NCBI GenBank assembly: GCA_027422505.1 | Contig: JAPQWV010000001.1 | Coordinates: 3,596,001 to 3,660,000, forward strand | DNA: 64,000 bases | Direction of reading: 5' to 3' | Source of the DNA: Craterostigma plantagineum | Taxonomy: Eukaryota > Streptophyta > Magnoliopsida > Lamiales > Linderniaceae | Shown here: positions 32,247-43,251 of the stretch, in pieces | How positions within the stretch are numbered: the first letter of the stretch is position 1 | How the letters are laid out: each line of letters starts with the position of its first letter | Program-made: the position numbers and the translations under genes | The notes under the pieces: generated by a model | Told to the model about the DNA's origin: nothing | Database searches by the model: none | What the model saw: only the letters and a program-made list of their open reading frames with translations

Positions 32247-34559
32247 CTACGAAGGAATCCTCTTTGTTCGTGGACGACCGGGGGGTCGTTGAACATCCGG
32301 CTCAACGACATCCTCAGGTAATGGATGTTCAACAGCAATATCAGAAGGAATTGGATTTATAAAGGACATGTAGGTCTCTCGGTATTTTGCCAAACTATAA
32401 TAGTCGTCGGAAAAATCATATGGTGAAAGACCTAAGGAGAGGATGCAAGAACAAGCATGCCTACATGGAAGGCCCTCCAATTGGAACAATCTGCAGGAGC
32501 AAACCTTATTGGTTAGGTCTATGGCAAATTTCTCTCCGTGATCTGAAACCTCAAACTTCCAGCCACAAGCAGTATCAACAAACAATATACGAGATTTGTC
32601 AATGTTGAATTTCAGTTTTTTTTCCGGCTTCTTACACAAGCGCCCGATTTGTTTCTGCGCTTCATTTCTTTTGTCATTCAACATAATCATAACTTTTCGC
32701 CGTATTTCGTCGACCAATCCCACTATTGGCAGTGCCCTAGCCACACGCACCCAGCTATTCCAACTTTCTGCAATATTGTTGTCAATAATTCCCCATCTCT
32801 TGCCAGGAAATAATGAATTAGCCCATGAATTTGGTTTAGACTGCCGTATGAAGCTTTCGGCATCTTCAAATGCTGCTTGAATTTCTGTAATGAATTTTAA
32901 GTATTCATGCCCACAAGGAGAATAAGCCGCTTTCTTGAACAATGATGTCCAATACGTTTTGTTCCTGAAAGGTTTTTTCCTCAACACTTGAGTTCGAAAA
33001 TTATCAATCACGTGCCTTAGACAATAAGCATGATGAGAGGCCGGAAAGACCATCGGAACGCCCTTAACGAGGCCCTCATTCCGATCGGAGAAAAAGACAT
33101 ACTCCCTGAAGTTGTCTATTCCACGATACCGCAAGATGTGTCTCAGCTTCAAGAGAAACCACTCCCAATTATCATTGTTCTCTCCGTCAACCACTGCGAA
33201 CAAATTACATGTTATTTTATGTAAACAGACAGCTATAACATATATACAAAATGACAATATAATTGAGATACCTGCAAACGCAACTGTGAACAACCCATCA
33301 TCTCCATCCTTCGAAACCGCACTCATCAAACAGCCTTTGTGTTTCGACTTGATGTGTGTCCCATCCAGGAAAAGTAGGGGACGACAGCCACGAACAAAAC
33401 CAGTTACACACGCTTCGAAACATATAAACAACCTCCTAAATTTGTTGGTTTCAGCGTAAAGTTCGCAGTCCGCAACACTTCCTGGATTCGTTTGCCTGAC
33501 TGCGTCGCAATACCACCTCAGTCGATCATATGATCCTCTATGAAGGCCATGAATGTTTTGTAGTGCGATTTCTTTCCCTGCCCACACTCGATTATACGGA
33601 ATTTCTACTCCAAAATCCCTCAACAAGTCATTCTTGATTGTTATTGGCTTGTCCAGAGGCTCACTTCCCAATTTAGGCTGCACTAATTCGGTTACCAATT
33701 TAGCATCGGCCTTGGGGTGGCGGCGACTGAGCAAGTTCGATTCCCCACATATATGATTGAGGTTGCACTTTCGAATCCTGAATATGCCATCAGTCTTACT
33801 GCGAGCAAAATATATCCGCCAATTACATCCCTCCACATTGCAAATAACAATGATTTTCCGCGGGTCATTCTTTATATACTGGAACGATTTACGTTGGGCA
33901 ATCGCGTACTTCTTCAGCACTCTCCGAAAATCAACGGCATGTTCAAATATTTGACCTACACCATGGATGCCTCGAATCCAACTATCGATCGAGTTGACAG
34001 AGTGAGAGCATATGGTACCTGAATCTTCAATAAGAGGTAGCCCGACATCAACCATGTCCATTCTCTTCGCAGCGACCATATCAATCACCTTCACCTTTAA
34101 CTCACGGCGCAATCTCACCATGAATTTGATGTCATCATCTATGAGCAATGATACTTGAGTTTGATTTAGAGGTGACTTGTATTTGAATGAAAGGGCGCCG
34201 ACGTTCGACATTGGGAATCTATGTGTAACATGTATCATCAGTTGGTACATGGGTGTGGTTTCTGTAACTTCGAAGCTAAAACAATCAGCTTCATATTTAC
34301 ACAATATCAACAATCCATCGCTTTCATGGCCTGTATTAGGGTTAGGGATAGACATGATATTTGGTGGAAAATCTGTCATTTGGCAGGTTGCGAATGAGAA
34401 GGAAGGGATAACATTTATTTTCAGAGGATATATGTCATTTGGAAGGTTGTGGATTTTGGCAGGTAGTGGTACGCGTTGGGGAGGAAGTGGTACCATTTGG
34501 GGCGGAACTGGTACTGTTTGGGGAGAAAGTGGTACCATTTGGTAAATAAGTGGTACCAT
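32247..34559 (-). CDS. MURA-type MULE transposase, open reading frame
   Basis: DDE transposase of the 9.64-kb element. The 770-codon open frame contains a GT-AG intron of 78 bp (33194-33271) that is in frame and free of stops; splicing it gives 744 residues and joins LFTVAFA to VVDGENND as in relatives. Positions in the unspliced frame: PB1-like N-terminus (about 80-160), MuDR DNA-binding segment (about 203-272, C-X4-C and H-X-C ligands), DDE core with Asp399 (LFLDGTHIK), Asp492 (FFSDRNEG) and Glu598 (NNIAESW), the AYCLRH zinc-type motif before it, a SWIM finger with Cys687, Cys689, Cys699 and His701, and a C-terminal AT-hook-like GRPRTKR. All catalytic residues are kept. The first 35 residues are MVPLPPQ-type heptads read from GGTACC repeats, so translation may instead begin at Met61 or Met69. 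It lies downstream of, and on the same strand as, the Ulp1-like gene. Confidence 0.93.
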   Translation of the reverse strand: MVPLIYQMVPLSPQTVPVPPQMVPLPPQRVPLPAKIHNLPNDIYPLKINVIPSFSFATCQMTDFPPNIMSIPNPNTGHESDGLLILCKYEADCFSFEVTETTPMYQLMIHVTHRFPMSNVGALSFKYKSPLNQTQVSLLIDDDIKFMVRLRRELKVKVIDMVAAKRMDMVDVGLPLIEDSGTICSHSVNSIDSWIRGIHGVGQIFEHAVDFRRVLKKYAIAQRKSFQYIKNDPRKIIVICNVEGCNWRIYFARSKTDGIFRIRKCNLNHICGESNLLSRRHPKADAKLVTELVQPKLGSEPLDKPITIKNDLLRDFGVEIPYNRVWAGKEIALQNIHGLHRGSYDRLRWYCDAVRQTNPGSVADCELYAETNKFRRLFICFEACVTGFVRGCRPLLFLDGTHIKSKHKGCLMSAVSKDGDDGLFTVAFAGISIILSFCIYVIAVCLHKITCNLFAVVDGENNDNWEWFLLKLRHILRYRGIDNFREYVFFSDRNEGLVKGVPMVFPASHHAYCLRHVIDNFRTQVLRKKPFRNKTYWTSLFKKAAYSPCGHEYLKFITEIQAAFEDAESFIRQSKPNSWANSLFPGKRWGIIDNNIAESWNSWVRVARALPIVGLVDEIRRKVMIMLNDKRNEAQKQIGRLCKKPEKKLKFNIDKSRILFVDTACGWKFEVSDHGEKFAIDLTNKVCSCRLFQLEGLPCRHACSCILSLGLSPYDFSDDYYSLAKYRETYMSFINPIPSDIAVEHPLPEDVVEPDVQRPPGRPRTKRIPS

Positions 34560-35150
34560 TTGGGGAGGTAGTGTTACTGTCTAACCAAGTGACGCTGTTT
34601 TGGGCGGGAAAGCTGAATCTGGGTATTATTTTGGGCGGGAACTTGGATGTAGTATATATTCATGTAGTGATGTGGTACCAGAATCACTTTATGTGTTACA
34701 GATTGCGGTTTAGAGTATCAGATCTTAGGGTAAACCGTTTCGGGGTTACGATTAAAGGTTTATTGTGGTAAGATTTGTTTTATGATTGATGTATAATGTT
34801 GGTTAGATACATTTGTTGTAATTCATAATGATAAATATCAATGTGATGTAAATTGGGGAACTTGGTGGAATACATTTGTCTACGATTTGCATTTGTGTAC
34901 ACTTCACATGATCAAAACCTCATTACTTGACAACTTATATCATATTTGCATAAAACCTCAGTCGATCAAGGAACTTGGTGGATTATACAACAAACCTTAT
35001 ATTTCCATGATTTATATTCTTCGACAACCGAATAAACCACCTTTTATTTACAAAATTATTCGAACCATTAATATGTTACAGAGTACATGTTATCTAGTAT
35101 CAAAACGACTTAATGTGGTACGAATCGAAATGTATTGTTACCAGGATAGT
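34440..35150. repeat. GGTACC-rich leader of the transposase and spacer
   Basis: From 34465 to 34575 the unit AGTGGTACCATTTGGGGAGG recurs five to six times, overlapping the 5' end of the transposase frame. The rest to 35150 is AT-rich with scattered GGTAC or GGTAT (34672, 35095, 35115) and leads into the 134-bp array. Confidence 0.7.
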
Positions 35151-36615
35151 ATAAATTGGTATCAAATTATGCTGAAGTGGTACATTTTTCCTGTGATTTG
35201 GTATCACATAAAGATAGAGAGGCATATTCATTGTCGGCCCATCCACACTTCTGGAATGTTCTTATATTTTGGTATGAAAGGAGTATAAATTGGTATGGAA
35301 TTACGCTAAAGTGGTATGGTTTGCATGTGATTTGGTACCACATAAAGATGGAGAGGCATATTCAGTGTCGGCCCATCCACACTTCTGGAATGTTCTTATA
35401 TTTTGGTATGAAAGGACTATAAATTGGTATGGAATTACGCCAAAGTGGTATGGTTTGCATGTGATTTGGTATCACATAAAGATGGAGAGGCATATTCAGT
35501 GTCGGCCCATCCACACTTCTGGAATGTTCTTATATTTTGGTATGATAGGAGTATAAATTGGTATGGAGTTACGCTAAAGTGGTATGGTTTGCCTGGGATT
35601 TGGTATCACATAAAGATGGAGAGGCATATTCAGTGTCCGCCCATCCACACTTCTGGAATGTTCTTATATTTTGGTATGAAAGGAGTATAAATTGGTATGG
35701 AATTACGCTAAACTGGTATGGTTTGCATGTGATTTGGTATCACATAAAGATGGAGAGGCATATTCAGTGTCGGCCCATCCACACTTATGGAATGTTCTTA
35801 TATTGTTGTATGAAAGGAGTATAAATTGGTATGGAATTACGCTAAAGTGGTATGGTTTGCATGTGATTTGGTATCACATAAAGATGGAGAGGCATATTCA
35901 GTGTCGGCCCATCCACACTTCTGGAATATTCTTATATTTTGGTATGAAAGGAGTATAAATTGGTATGGAATTACGCTAAAGTGGTATGGTTTACGTGTGA
36001 TTTGGTATCACATAAAGATGGAGAGGCATGAAGGGTTAAGTTTACATGTTAATATATTGTGGTATGAAAGGAGTATAAATTGGTATGTAATTACGCTAAA
36101 GTGGTATGGTTTACGTGTGATTTGGTATCACATAAAGATGGAGAGGACATGAAGGGGTACAATTTACATGTTCTTATATTTTGGTATGAAAGGAGTATAA
36201 ATTGGTATGTAATTACGCTAAAGTGGTATGGTTTACGTGTGCTTTGGTATCACATAAAGATGGAGAGGCATGAAGGAATAAGTTTACATATTAATATATT
36301 GTGGTATGAAAGGAGTATAAATTGATATGTAATTACGCTAAAGTGGTATGGTTTACGTGTGATTTGGTATCACATAAAGATGGAGAGGACATGAAGGGGT
36401 ACAGTTTACATGTTCTTATATTTTGGTATGAAATGAGTATAAATTGGTATGTAATTACGCTAAAGTGGTATGGTTTACGTGTGATTTGGTATCACATAAA
36501 GATGGAGAGGACATGAAGGGGTACAGTTTACATGTTCTTATATTTTGGTATGAAAGAAGTATAAATTGGTATGTAATTACACTAAAGTGGTATGGTTTAC
36601 GTGTGATGTGGTACG
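35150..36615. repeat. GGTAT array: six 134-bp units and about five 120-122-bp units
   Basis: Units start at the ATAAATTGGTATGGAATTACG phrase, at about 35150, 35284, 35418, 35552, 35686 and 35820, exactly 134 bp apart. Each has GGTAT at fixed positions (AAATTGGTATGG, AAAGTGGTATGG, GATTTGGTATCAC, ATTTTGGTATGAA) and the non-motif filler GTCGGCCCATCCACACTTC. From 35954 the filler is replaced by GACATGAAGGGGTACAGTTTAC and the period falls to about 120-122 bp. Adjacent units are near-identical, so the array has expanded recently. The repeated 88-codon frames across it are a by-product of the period. Confidence 0.93.
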
Positions 36616-36624
36616 AAATGAGTA

Positions 36625-39479
36625 CTAATTCAAAAAGATGCCTCGTCGCGACAGATGGCCTCGTCGCGACATAAAGATGGAGAGGACATGAAGGAGTAAT
36701 AATGCCTCGTCGCGACAGATGGCCTCCCCAATAATGCACACCCACACTCCACAATCTGTGCCACTGCTAGCCTGTTGTCGACAACTTCCAACCACCAGCT
36801 TCGAAGAGGGCAAATTTGCAACACCCAAGTGTTGCATGTTGGTGCGAATTGCATTGACCTAACATTGGAGAACTAGTGAGATGCACAACATAAAACATCA
36901 AGTAATGAATGGTACATTTTTACTTACACTTCGGACTGCGACTTTGGTTGCTCGCGAACCGGACATCGTATTATAATGGACGAAGGAGTTACTGGAGAGG
37001 TCGAGTGCCAGAATATGCCAGTGAAAGCTGTGGAATAATGGGAACACGATGAACTTCGAGGTCTGAGCCATCGGCCCGCCTAACTTGTCCAGCTCCGCCA
37101 CCGTGGCACTCGACAGTAATTGCTTAAACTCGGCAAAACCTCCAGTGTACCTAACTTAGGTGGCTTACTCCTCGTCATGATAGCTTCGATATTGTGCTGA
37201 GAATAATGACAAAGTTAAGGTGTTCAAACCACTTACTTGATACGTGCATATTATAAGGATGAATTATGTACACAACATACCGCAACATGCGTCGCAATGA
37301 AGAGTGTCTCTGCACTAGGGGCAAAGCATCCTTTATAAAGATCCGAGGATAGGTATTGGAACCACGTGTCTATTACATCGCACCTAGTAGGACTTCCTTT
37401 TACCATTGCGGCCAAATGAACACCCTTCAGCTCTACATTCCCCTCGTCCCAAATCACCTTGCTCCATTTACAACAACCATAGTTACTCGCCGATCATATT
37501 CCAACGATCGATAAAATTATTAAAAGTAACTTACTTGAAATTCCTAGGTCGATGTATCGGTCAACAAGCTCTCTTTCAGCAAGAGATAGAGTTGCCTTCC
37601 CGGCAAACTCTTTGTCAAGCGTCAGGGAACTATCAGCACCGCCCTCGTCTGGAACGCCAGATGGACTGCCTGTCGTATAGCTGTCGCGTACTTCAACTGT
37701 TACTGCTTTTTTAGGAGCAGCTTTTTGGTTCCTTCGCTTCTTTATAGGCGGAGTCGTGCTTCCGGGTGGTGTGACGAAGTCCTCGTCCCTTTTTCTGTTT
37801 CTGTTGGCCCTTGTCCTGACATTCTGAGCTATCGAGGGATCATCCGCCTGCGCCTTCGAAGCTACATATTGCTTGTACTCATCACCCACCGTCGAAACAG
37901 AAAAGGACTTCCGTAACTTGGAAATCATGTTGTCTGCCCTTGCATCATCAACAGACTTCCCATCCCTAGCATCATCACCCTTCACACTCTCATCAGCCCT
38001 AGCGTCATCATCCTCAGCACACTTCACAGACTTCCCAGCACTAGCATTATCATCCCAATCACCCTTCGCACTCTCATCATCCCTAGCATAATCATCCTCA
38101 ATACCCTTCACGCTCTCATCAGCCCTAGCACTGTCATCAGCCCTAGCATCACCATCCTCACCTTCCTTCTCATTCGCATCAATCACCTTCTCAGCTAGCT
38201 TGTCAGTCTCATGGACCTGCTCATCGAACTTCTCATCATCCAACAACCCATCAGAACTTTCAGCCACCTTCTCAGACCCATCGTCCACCTTTGCATCGGC
38301 TGCCTTCTCAGCCCGATCCTCTGCCTTATCAGGTTCCTCATCCATTGGCTTCTCATCAACATCAACTCCATCGACCCACGTTAGGCTTGCGGGCAAAGAG
38401 AGGTACATGTTAACCTCGTCCTTGAGAAGTAGAAGGGGGTGGGCAACTTCATTAGGCGCCAACTTCTCGATAGATTCCAAGAATCTCTCTTCTCTGGTTC
38501 GACTTGATGGGTTCATCCACCTAGTGAACCGAGGAACACCGTCCACCGACTGCCACGTACCTAACGAGGGTGCATGCTCATACACCCATACCTGAAAAGG
38601 GGCAAATAAGTACATTAAGCGATTAATACGAAAGAAATAAAACAACATTACTGAAAAGCAGGGAAGAAGACTTACTAACAAGCCAAGAGTGCACCCTTCA
38701 ATGTACGCCGGCCTTTGCAAAATCGATTTTACAAGGAGCGAATGAACTGCCGGCCCCCACGCTAAATTACCAATACAGTCTAGACGCTCAACGTAAGACG
38801 CAAGGAATTCAGGGAAGTTGTAGCTCGGTGTGAGAAACAAAATGCAAATACACACTAGGAGGACATACATCCGGCTGAAATCCTCCAAACTGACTGTATC
38901 AACCGACCTTTTAATTCTATCATTTTCTTAATTACATCGTCCCGGCCTAATCGAATGAATTTTGATCGGGAAAACACCTCTTCACAAACCCTACTTCAGA
39001 CCCATATTTATGTGCCAAATCAACAAACTGACCGTATGTTTTAAGACCCATAAACACTGAAAACTCTTTCACAGAAAATGGAACCAAATTATCTTCTCCA
39101 AACCTGAAAATCGTGGCATCCTCATTTAGTCGACTAAGCACAGCTTTTAACCTACCGCTGGGGATTTCGCATGGGCTTAGCCGCCGGAATGCCGCGAACG
39201 ACGTCCTCTCCACAGCCTCGATATGGGCTTCGCTGGCTCCTCCCAGAATGTCCGTCATACACTTCAGGAAAAACTTGGGTTGGCATCGACTTCTAATGCC
39301 CGTTGGACGTCTTTCACTCGATTCTTCGACTTTATTCTTCCCGGCGAGCTTCCTATCCTTCTTCCGGCCACTAACTCGGCCATTGACTCCGCTCTTCTTC
39401 CCAGAAACTTTCTTCTTCCCAGCATCCTTCTTCCGGCCCTTTTCTTATCGATTGACGGGGTTATACTTCGGAGCCATCG
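36625..39479 (-). CDS. Ulp1-like cysteine peptidase gene of the MULE, multi-exon with breaks
   Basis: Predicted SUMO-peptidase-like (C48) protein with a plant N-terminal domain. From the 5' end: MAPKYNPVNR then a stop, a Lys/Arg-rich GRKKDAGKKKVSGKK tract, RSRCQPKFFLKCM and an FRFGEDNLVPFSVKEFSVFMGL block (39258-38950), FSRMYVLLVCICILFLTPSYNFP (38888 on), an acidic linker with DDARADESVKG-type repeats and a PIKKRR basic patch (38300-37650), ERELVDRYIDLG, a further exon (37457-37270), then the C48 end: a HWHILALDL motif near 37040-37010 and, after an intron, CRQQASSGTDCGVWVC (about 36770-36725). His, Gln and Cys are kept; the usual YDS Asp reads HYNT. Introns at about 38594-38672 (in frame, no stop) and others have GT-AG ends. 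Frame shifts near 38945 and 38915 and the early stop mean that the protein as written is not continuous. Confidence 0.72.
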
Positions 39480-39834
39480 CAATATTCGTCGATGATGGGT
39501 CGAAATTGGTCGGGTTTCGTCGATTAAGGGTTCTAATCGCTAGAAATTGGTCGGGTTTCGTCAAATCGGGGGAAATTTCGTCGATTAAGGGGGAAAATTA
39601 GGGGAAATGTCGTCGGGTTTTCGCGTCGAAGGGGGGAAGTCGAATTTTAGGGTTTCTGGTATGAATGTCGATTTGGGCCTCAATTCGTCTCTTAATTGGT
39701 ATGTACCATAACATTTACAGATGATTTAATAATAACACTTCAATCTGAATACATACCACTAAAATATATTTCTATACCACTTAATAACACGTTAAAATTT
39801 AAGGTCTAAAAACGTTGATGTAATTTCAGATACA

Positions 39835-39978
39835 AAAAAGGGTAACAATGTCTTTTCCGTCCCAATTGGTCCTTTTCCCTAACGTAAATATTGTTTGGGT
39901 CCTTTTTCCTATTTAAAATATGAAGAGGGCCTGAATCATATGAAAACTTCTTAGGAGGGCCTGATATCTAATTAGCCC
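39835..39978 (-). repeat. Right TIR of the 9.64-kb MULE
   Basis: Read inward from 39978: GGGCTAATTAGATATCAGGC, then CCTCC, a second ATTCAGGCCCTC, AAAAAGGACCCA and TTTACGTTAGGG. It is followed outside by AAATATAAA (39979-39987). Confidence 0.82.
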
Positions 39979-39987
39979 AAATATAAA

Positions 39988-41910
39988 ACCTGATTCAAGA
40001 CGGGACAATGCATAAGACAAAATTTAATTAATTATCACGAATTTCTAGGGAAATTTTGAAAAAAAAATTGATATCAGTGTCGATTGACCCCACAAAAATG
40101 ATAATAATTCGATTCCCCAAGTTAGTTCAGAACACTTTAAATGAAATTTAAATACGAACTGTTGAATAATAAATTTTAAAGTAATGCGAGAAGTACTATA
40201 CAATAATATCCAGCAAGAATTAACTTAGCAAGATTCCATTTGCAACCCCTATTACTGTGTATATCCGAATTTCCTTATGTTTCTAATAATGGAATGAATA
40301 ATAATATACAAATTGGGACGTACACCTAAGGACCCACACACACCGTAACCCAAATTTCACAGAAAACAAAATAATATTATGGTGCTTCTGGCTTACCTAC
40401 ACCATTATTGTACTTCAATTTAAATATTGTCTCTAAAGTGGCCAATTTTAATTCTTTTCACCCGTTCCATTCCAATATGTATATCTATTCTATATTATAT
40501 AAACCGTCGTATTGCTTGTCAAATTAAGATTTAAAAAAATTAAATAAAAAATTGCAAACTAGTTTTAATTACTATTTTAAGTTAATTAATATGTTTAAAA
40601 TTAATTTCTTCCTCTATTTTTAGTTACTTACTATTTTAATTAATTACTATTCTTCCTTCAATTTTATAATAAATCCTTGTCATTTTATAGATTTATAATA
40701 TACAATCAAATATAAATTACAATTCTCATCAAATAATTCAAACTAAAATAAATTTATATACAAATCAAATTTAAATTATAATTTTCGTTATTTAATTAAA
40801 ATAAATTTAGAACAATATAAAGCACATGCATTGAGTGTACATAAATTACTAGTAACATATATATATATATCTGTTTTATTTTATTAAGCGTGAGGTGCGA
40901 GTATAAACTGTCCTTGGTCAATTTCATAAAAAATTTAATAATTAAATTATAAACATTGTCCACTTTCATTAATTTCCACTAGTATTTTTAGCAAACCCTA
41001 TGTGTGTGTAAAATATAATTAATTATTAGTGAATGCTTTTAAAAATTATATTGTAAAAATAGAATGAGGTGGTTTTTATGTGTTTTAAAGCTACCTGGTT
41101 TAATAAGTTTTTTTGAATAATTCATATACTAAAAATAGAATGAGGTGGTTATACTAAAAATAGTATGGGGTGGTTAATATGATTTAATAGACTTTTAATT
41201 TTTAATACTAATTAAAATAGAAAAATTTAATTGGTCAATTTTGGCATACCAATTTACAGTTTTTATCCCTCATAGGCTATTTACACTACTAGTTCTTGCA
41301 CACTCAAATGCGTGTGCATATACATATATATCATATTAACTTGATAAATATATAGATGAAAAATAACATTTAATATAAAATTAATATAAAATAGTAATTC
41401 ATTAGAGGGGTAAAAGTGATAATATGGAATTACATATTAATTTTAGATTTACAGGAAAATATATTTGGTGGTTTTTTACAAATTTGTTAGTATTTTTATT
41501 ATTTTTTAAAAAAATGACAGACCAATTATGACGGTTTAACCTAGGCCCTGAGCCTTAATAAAATAATCAGTATTTTAATTAATTTATATACCTTTTAATT
41601 GTACAATTTATATTTATATATATATATTAAATTGTAATTTCAATTAAATATTTTAAATATAAATAAATTATATTTATATATAATAGCATACACATCTGCA
41701 AGAATACTAGTATATAGGTTGGAATATGCAACAAATTCAACTAGTCAGATTTTGATGGCAGTCAGCGCTCACACGTGACAAATAGCGATTAGCTATCACG
41801 ACGAGCACAAGCCACACCGAATAACATCGGACGAGATCCTCTGTCCCACTACATGTCCCTTGTATGTACCAATTAACAAATTTTGCTTATTTGTCATTTT
41901 CTAATTAAAT
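39988..41910. other. AT-rich intergenic, no gene seen
   Basis: Nearly 2 kb of AT-rich DNA with short TA runs. The phrase AAAAATAGAATGAGGTGGTT occurs at about 41056 and 41132, and a variant, AAAAATAGTATGGGGTGGTT, at about 41156. No domain, RNA or complete element is recognised. Confidence 0.45.
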
Positions 41911-41976
41911 AAAAAGTAAAATAGGCTTCAAGGGTTAGGGTTTGATAATAGCACGTCGATTTTCTCTCTCTCAGTC

Positions 41977-43251
41977 ATAGCGAAGAAGAGGAGAACGGTG
42001 ACACAGAGGACGGCGCCGGTCACGGTGGTGACGACGCCGCCCCCTCCCGATGGTCAAGTACTGGTCAATACAACGAGTGGCATTGAACGCAATCCACAGA
42101 GTGTGAAATCGACTGTGGCTCCGAAGAACACTGTTCCATTGGAGTATACAGATGCAAATACTCAATCTCCACCTAATTTGGGCGCCGATGAACAATTGGA
42201 CAAGGAGTGGCCTAAATTGGCTGGATCACCTGGTCTGGCTCAAGCACAAAGCTCTGATAGCAAATTGTGGTCCAAATTCAAGGAGAAACTGCTGTGCAAT
42301 CAGGATACTAAACTCGAACACATTGCACCTATTACTGAGGATGGACAGGAAATAGGTTCTGTAGAGCTCGAGGAGATTCAGGCAGAGGTTGAACATTGGA
42401 AAATAGCCTTAATGTGCTATGTGCTGGGGGCAAATCCTCCATATGGAGTGATGGCCAGCTTCTTGAAGAGGAAATGGGATAAACTAGGGTTACAGAATGT
42501 ATGGCAAGTGAGGCAGGGGCTCTTCTTGGCGAGATTTGACAGTGTGGCATCTCGAGACAGGATTCCGCAAACTGAGATAGTCCATTTTGATAGAAAACCG
42601 GTTGTACTTGCCCCGTGGACTAAGGACACACAACTGAGCAAAGTAGGGGTAACTAGTGTCCCTATATGGGTGCACTTTCCTCAGCTTGAGCTAAAATACT
42701 GGGGGATAAGGACATTAATCAAGCTCTGTAGTCTGATTGGGAAACCAATCATGACTGATGATGTTACAAGGAAGAAGGAGAGAATCAATTATGCTCGAGT
42801 CTTGGTGGAAGTTGACCTCAACAAACCACTAAAGGATTCCATCCAATTCCTTAATGAGAAAGGTCCACTTCTAGAACAGAAAGTATCATATGAATGGAAA
42901 CCTATCTTATGCACTAACTGCCAGCAGTATGGTCATGAAGCATCTAAGTGCAGGAAGGAGGTTAAGAGGGTGTGGCAACCTATACCTCAGCAGGAACAGA
43001 GAGCGATGACCCTTGTAACTACTGAGGATGTCCCAGCTGATCCAGACCCTAGCATTCTGGTTACTGAGCAGGAATCACAGGATTCTCGTCCTAGGGCCTT
43101 AATTCATACTGATGGGAAAGTGACTCAGACAAATATGAGTATTGTAAGAAAATCCTGGGCTGATTTAGTGCAGAGAGAAGATGTGAGGAACTCGACTGAC
43201 CACCTAGCCAACCCTTCCAGACAGAGGGTCCGTGACCCTGGTAATGGATAG
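41977..43251 (+). pseudogene. LINE ORF1 protein (DUF4283, zinc knuckle), start codon lost
   Basis: RNA-binding, gag-like protein of plant L1 elements. The frame is open for 417 codons from 41998 to the TAG at 43249-43251. A DUF4283 domain is seen at about 42340-42830 (WKIALMCYVLGANPP, FLARFDS, PVVLAPWT, VPIWVHFPQLELKYW), followed by a CX2CX4HX4C zinc knuckle CTNCQQYGHEASKC at about 42910-42952. There is no ATG; upstream, ATA GCG AAG AAG AGG at 41977 would read MAKKRRTV if the first codon were ATG, so I infer an ATG-to-ATA change. The last bases overlap the ORF2 start. Confidence 0.82.

Larger units (their letters stand above)
30339..39978 (-). mobile_element. 9.64-kb Mutator-like element with transposase and Ulp1-like gene (KI-type MULE)
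   Basis: Both ends start GGGC and, inward, hold two CAGGCCC boxes 30 bp apart (left at about 30354 and 30383; right, inverted, at about 39963 and 39933) within a degenerate TIR of roughly 140 bp that also shares AAGGACCCA and AACGTAAA. The flanks carry a perfect 9-bp duplication AAATATAAA (30330-30338 and 39979-39987), the Mutator hallmark. Cargo on the minus strand, in order of transcription: Ulp1-like gene (39479-36625) and MURA-type transposase (34559-32247). Motif arrays lie at 30880-32215 (between the transposase and the left end) and at 34450-36610 (between the two genes). Ulp1-plus-transposase is the plan of the Kaonashi (KI) MULEs known from Arabidopsis. The exact duplication and the open transposase suggest fairly recent movement. 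Confidence 0.9.

Noticed and set aside
35150..36615. Regularly spaced repeats resembling a CRISPR array
   Set aside because: The period is 134 bp with near-identical filler, the setting is a plant nuclear transposon, and there are no cas genes.
35156..36674. A ladder of 88-codon frames each 134 bp apart, looking like a repeated small protein family
   Set aside because: They follow from the 134-bp tandem repeat, overlap each other and have no start context. The DNA repeat is the feature.
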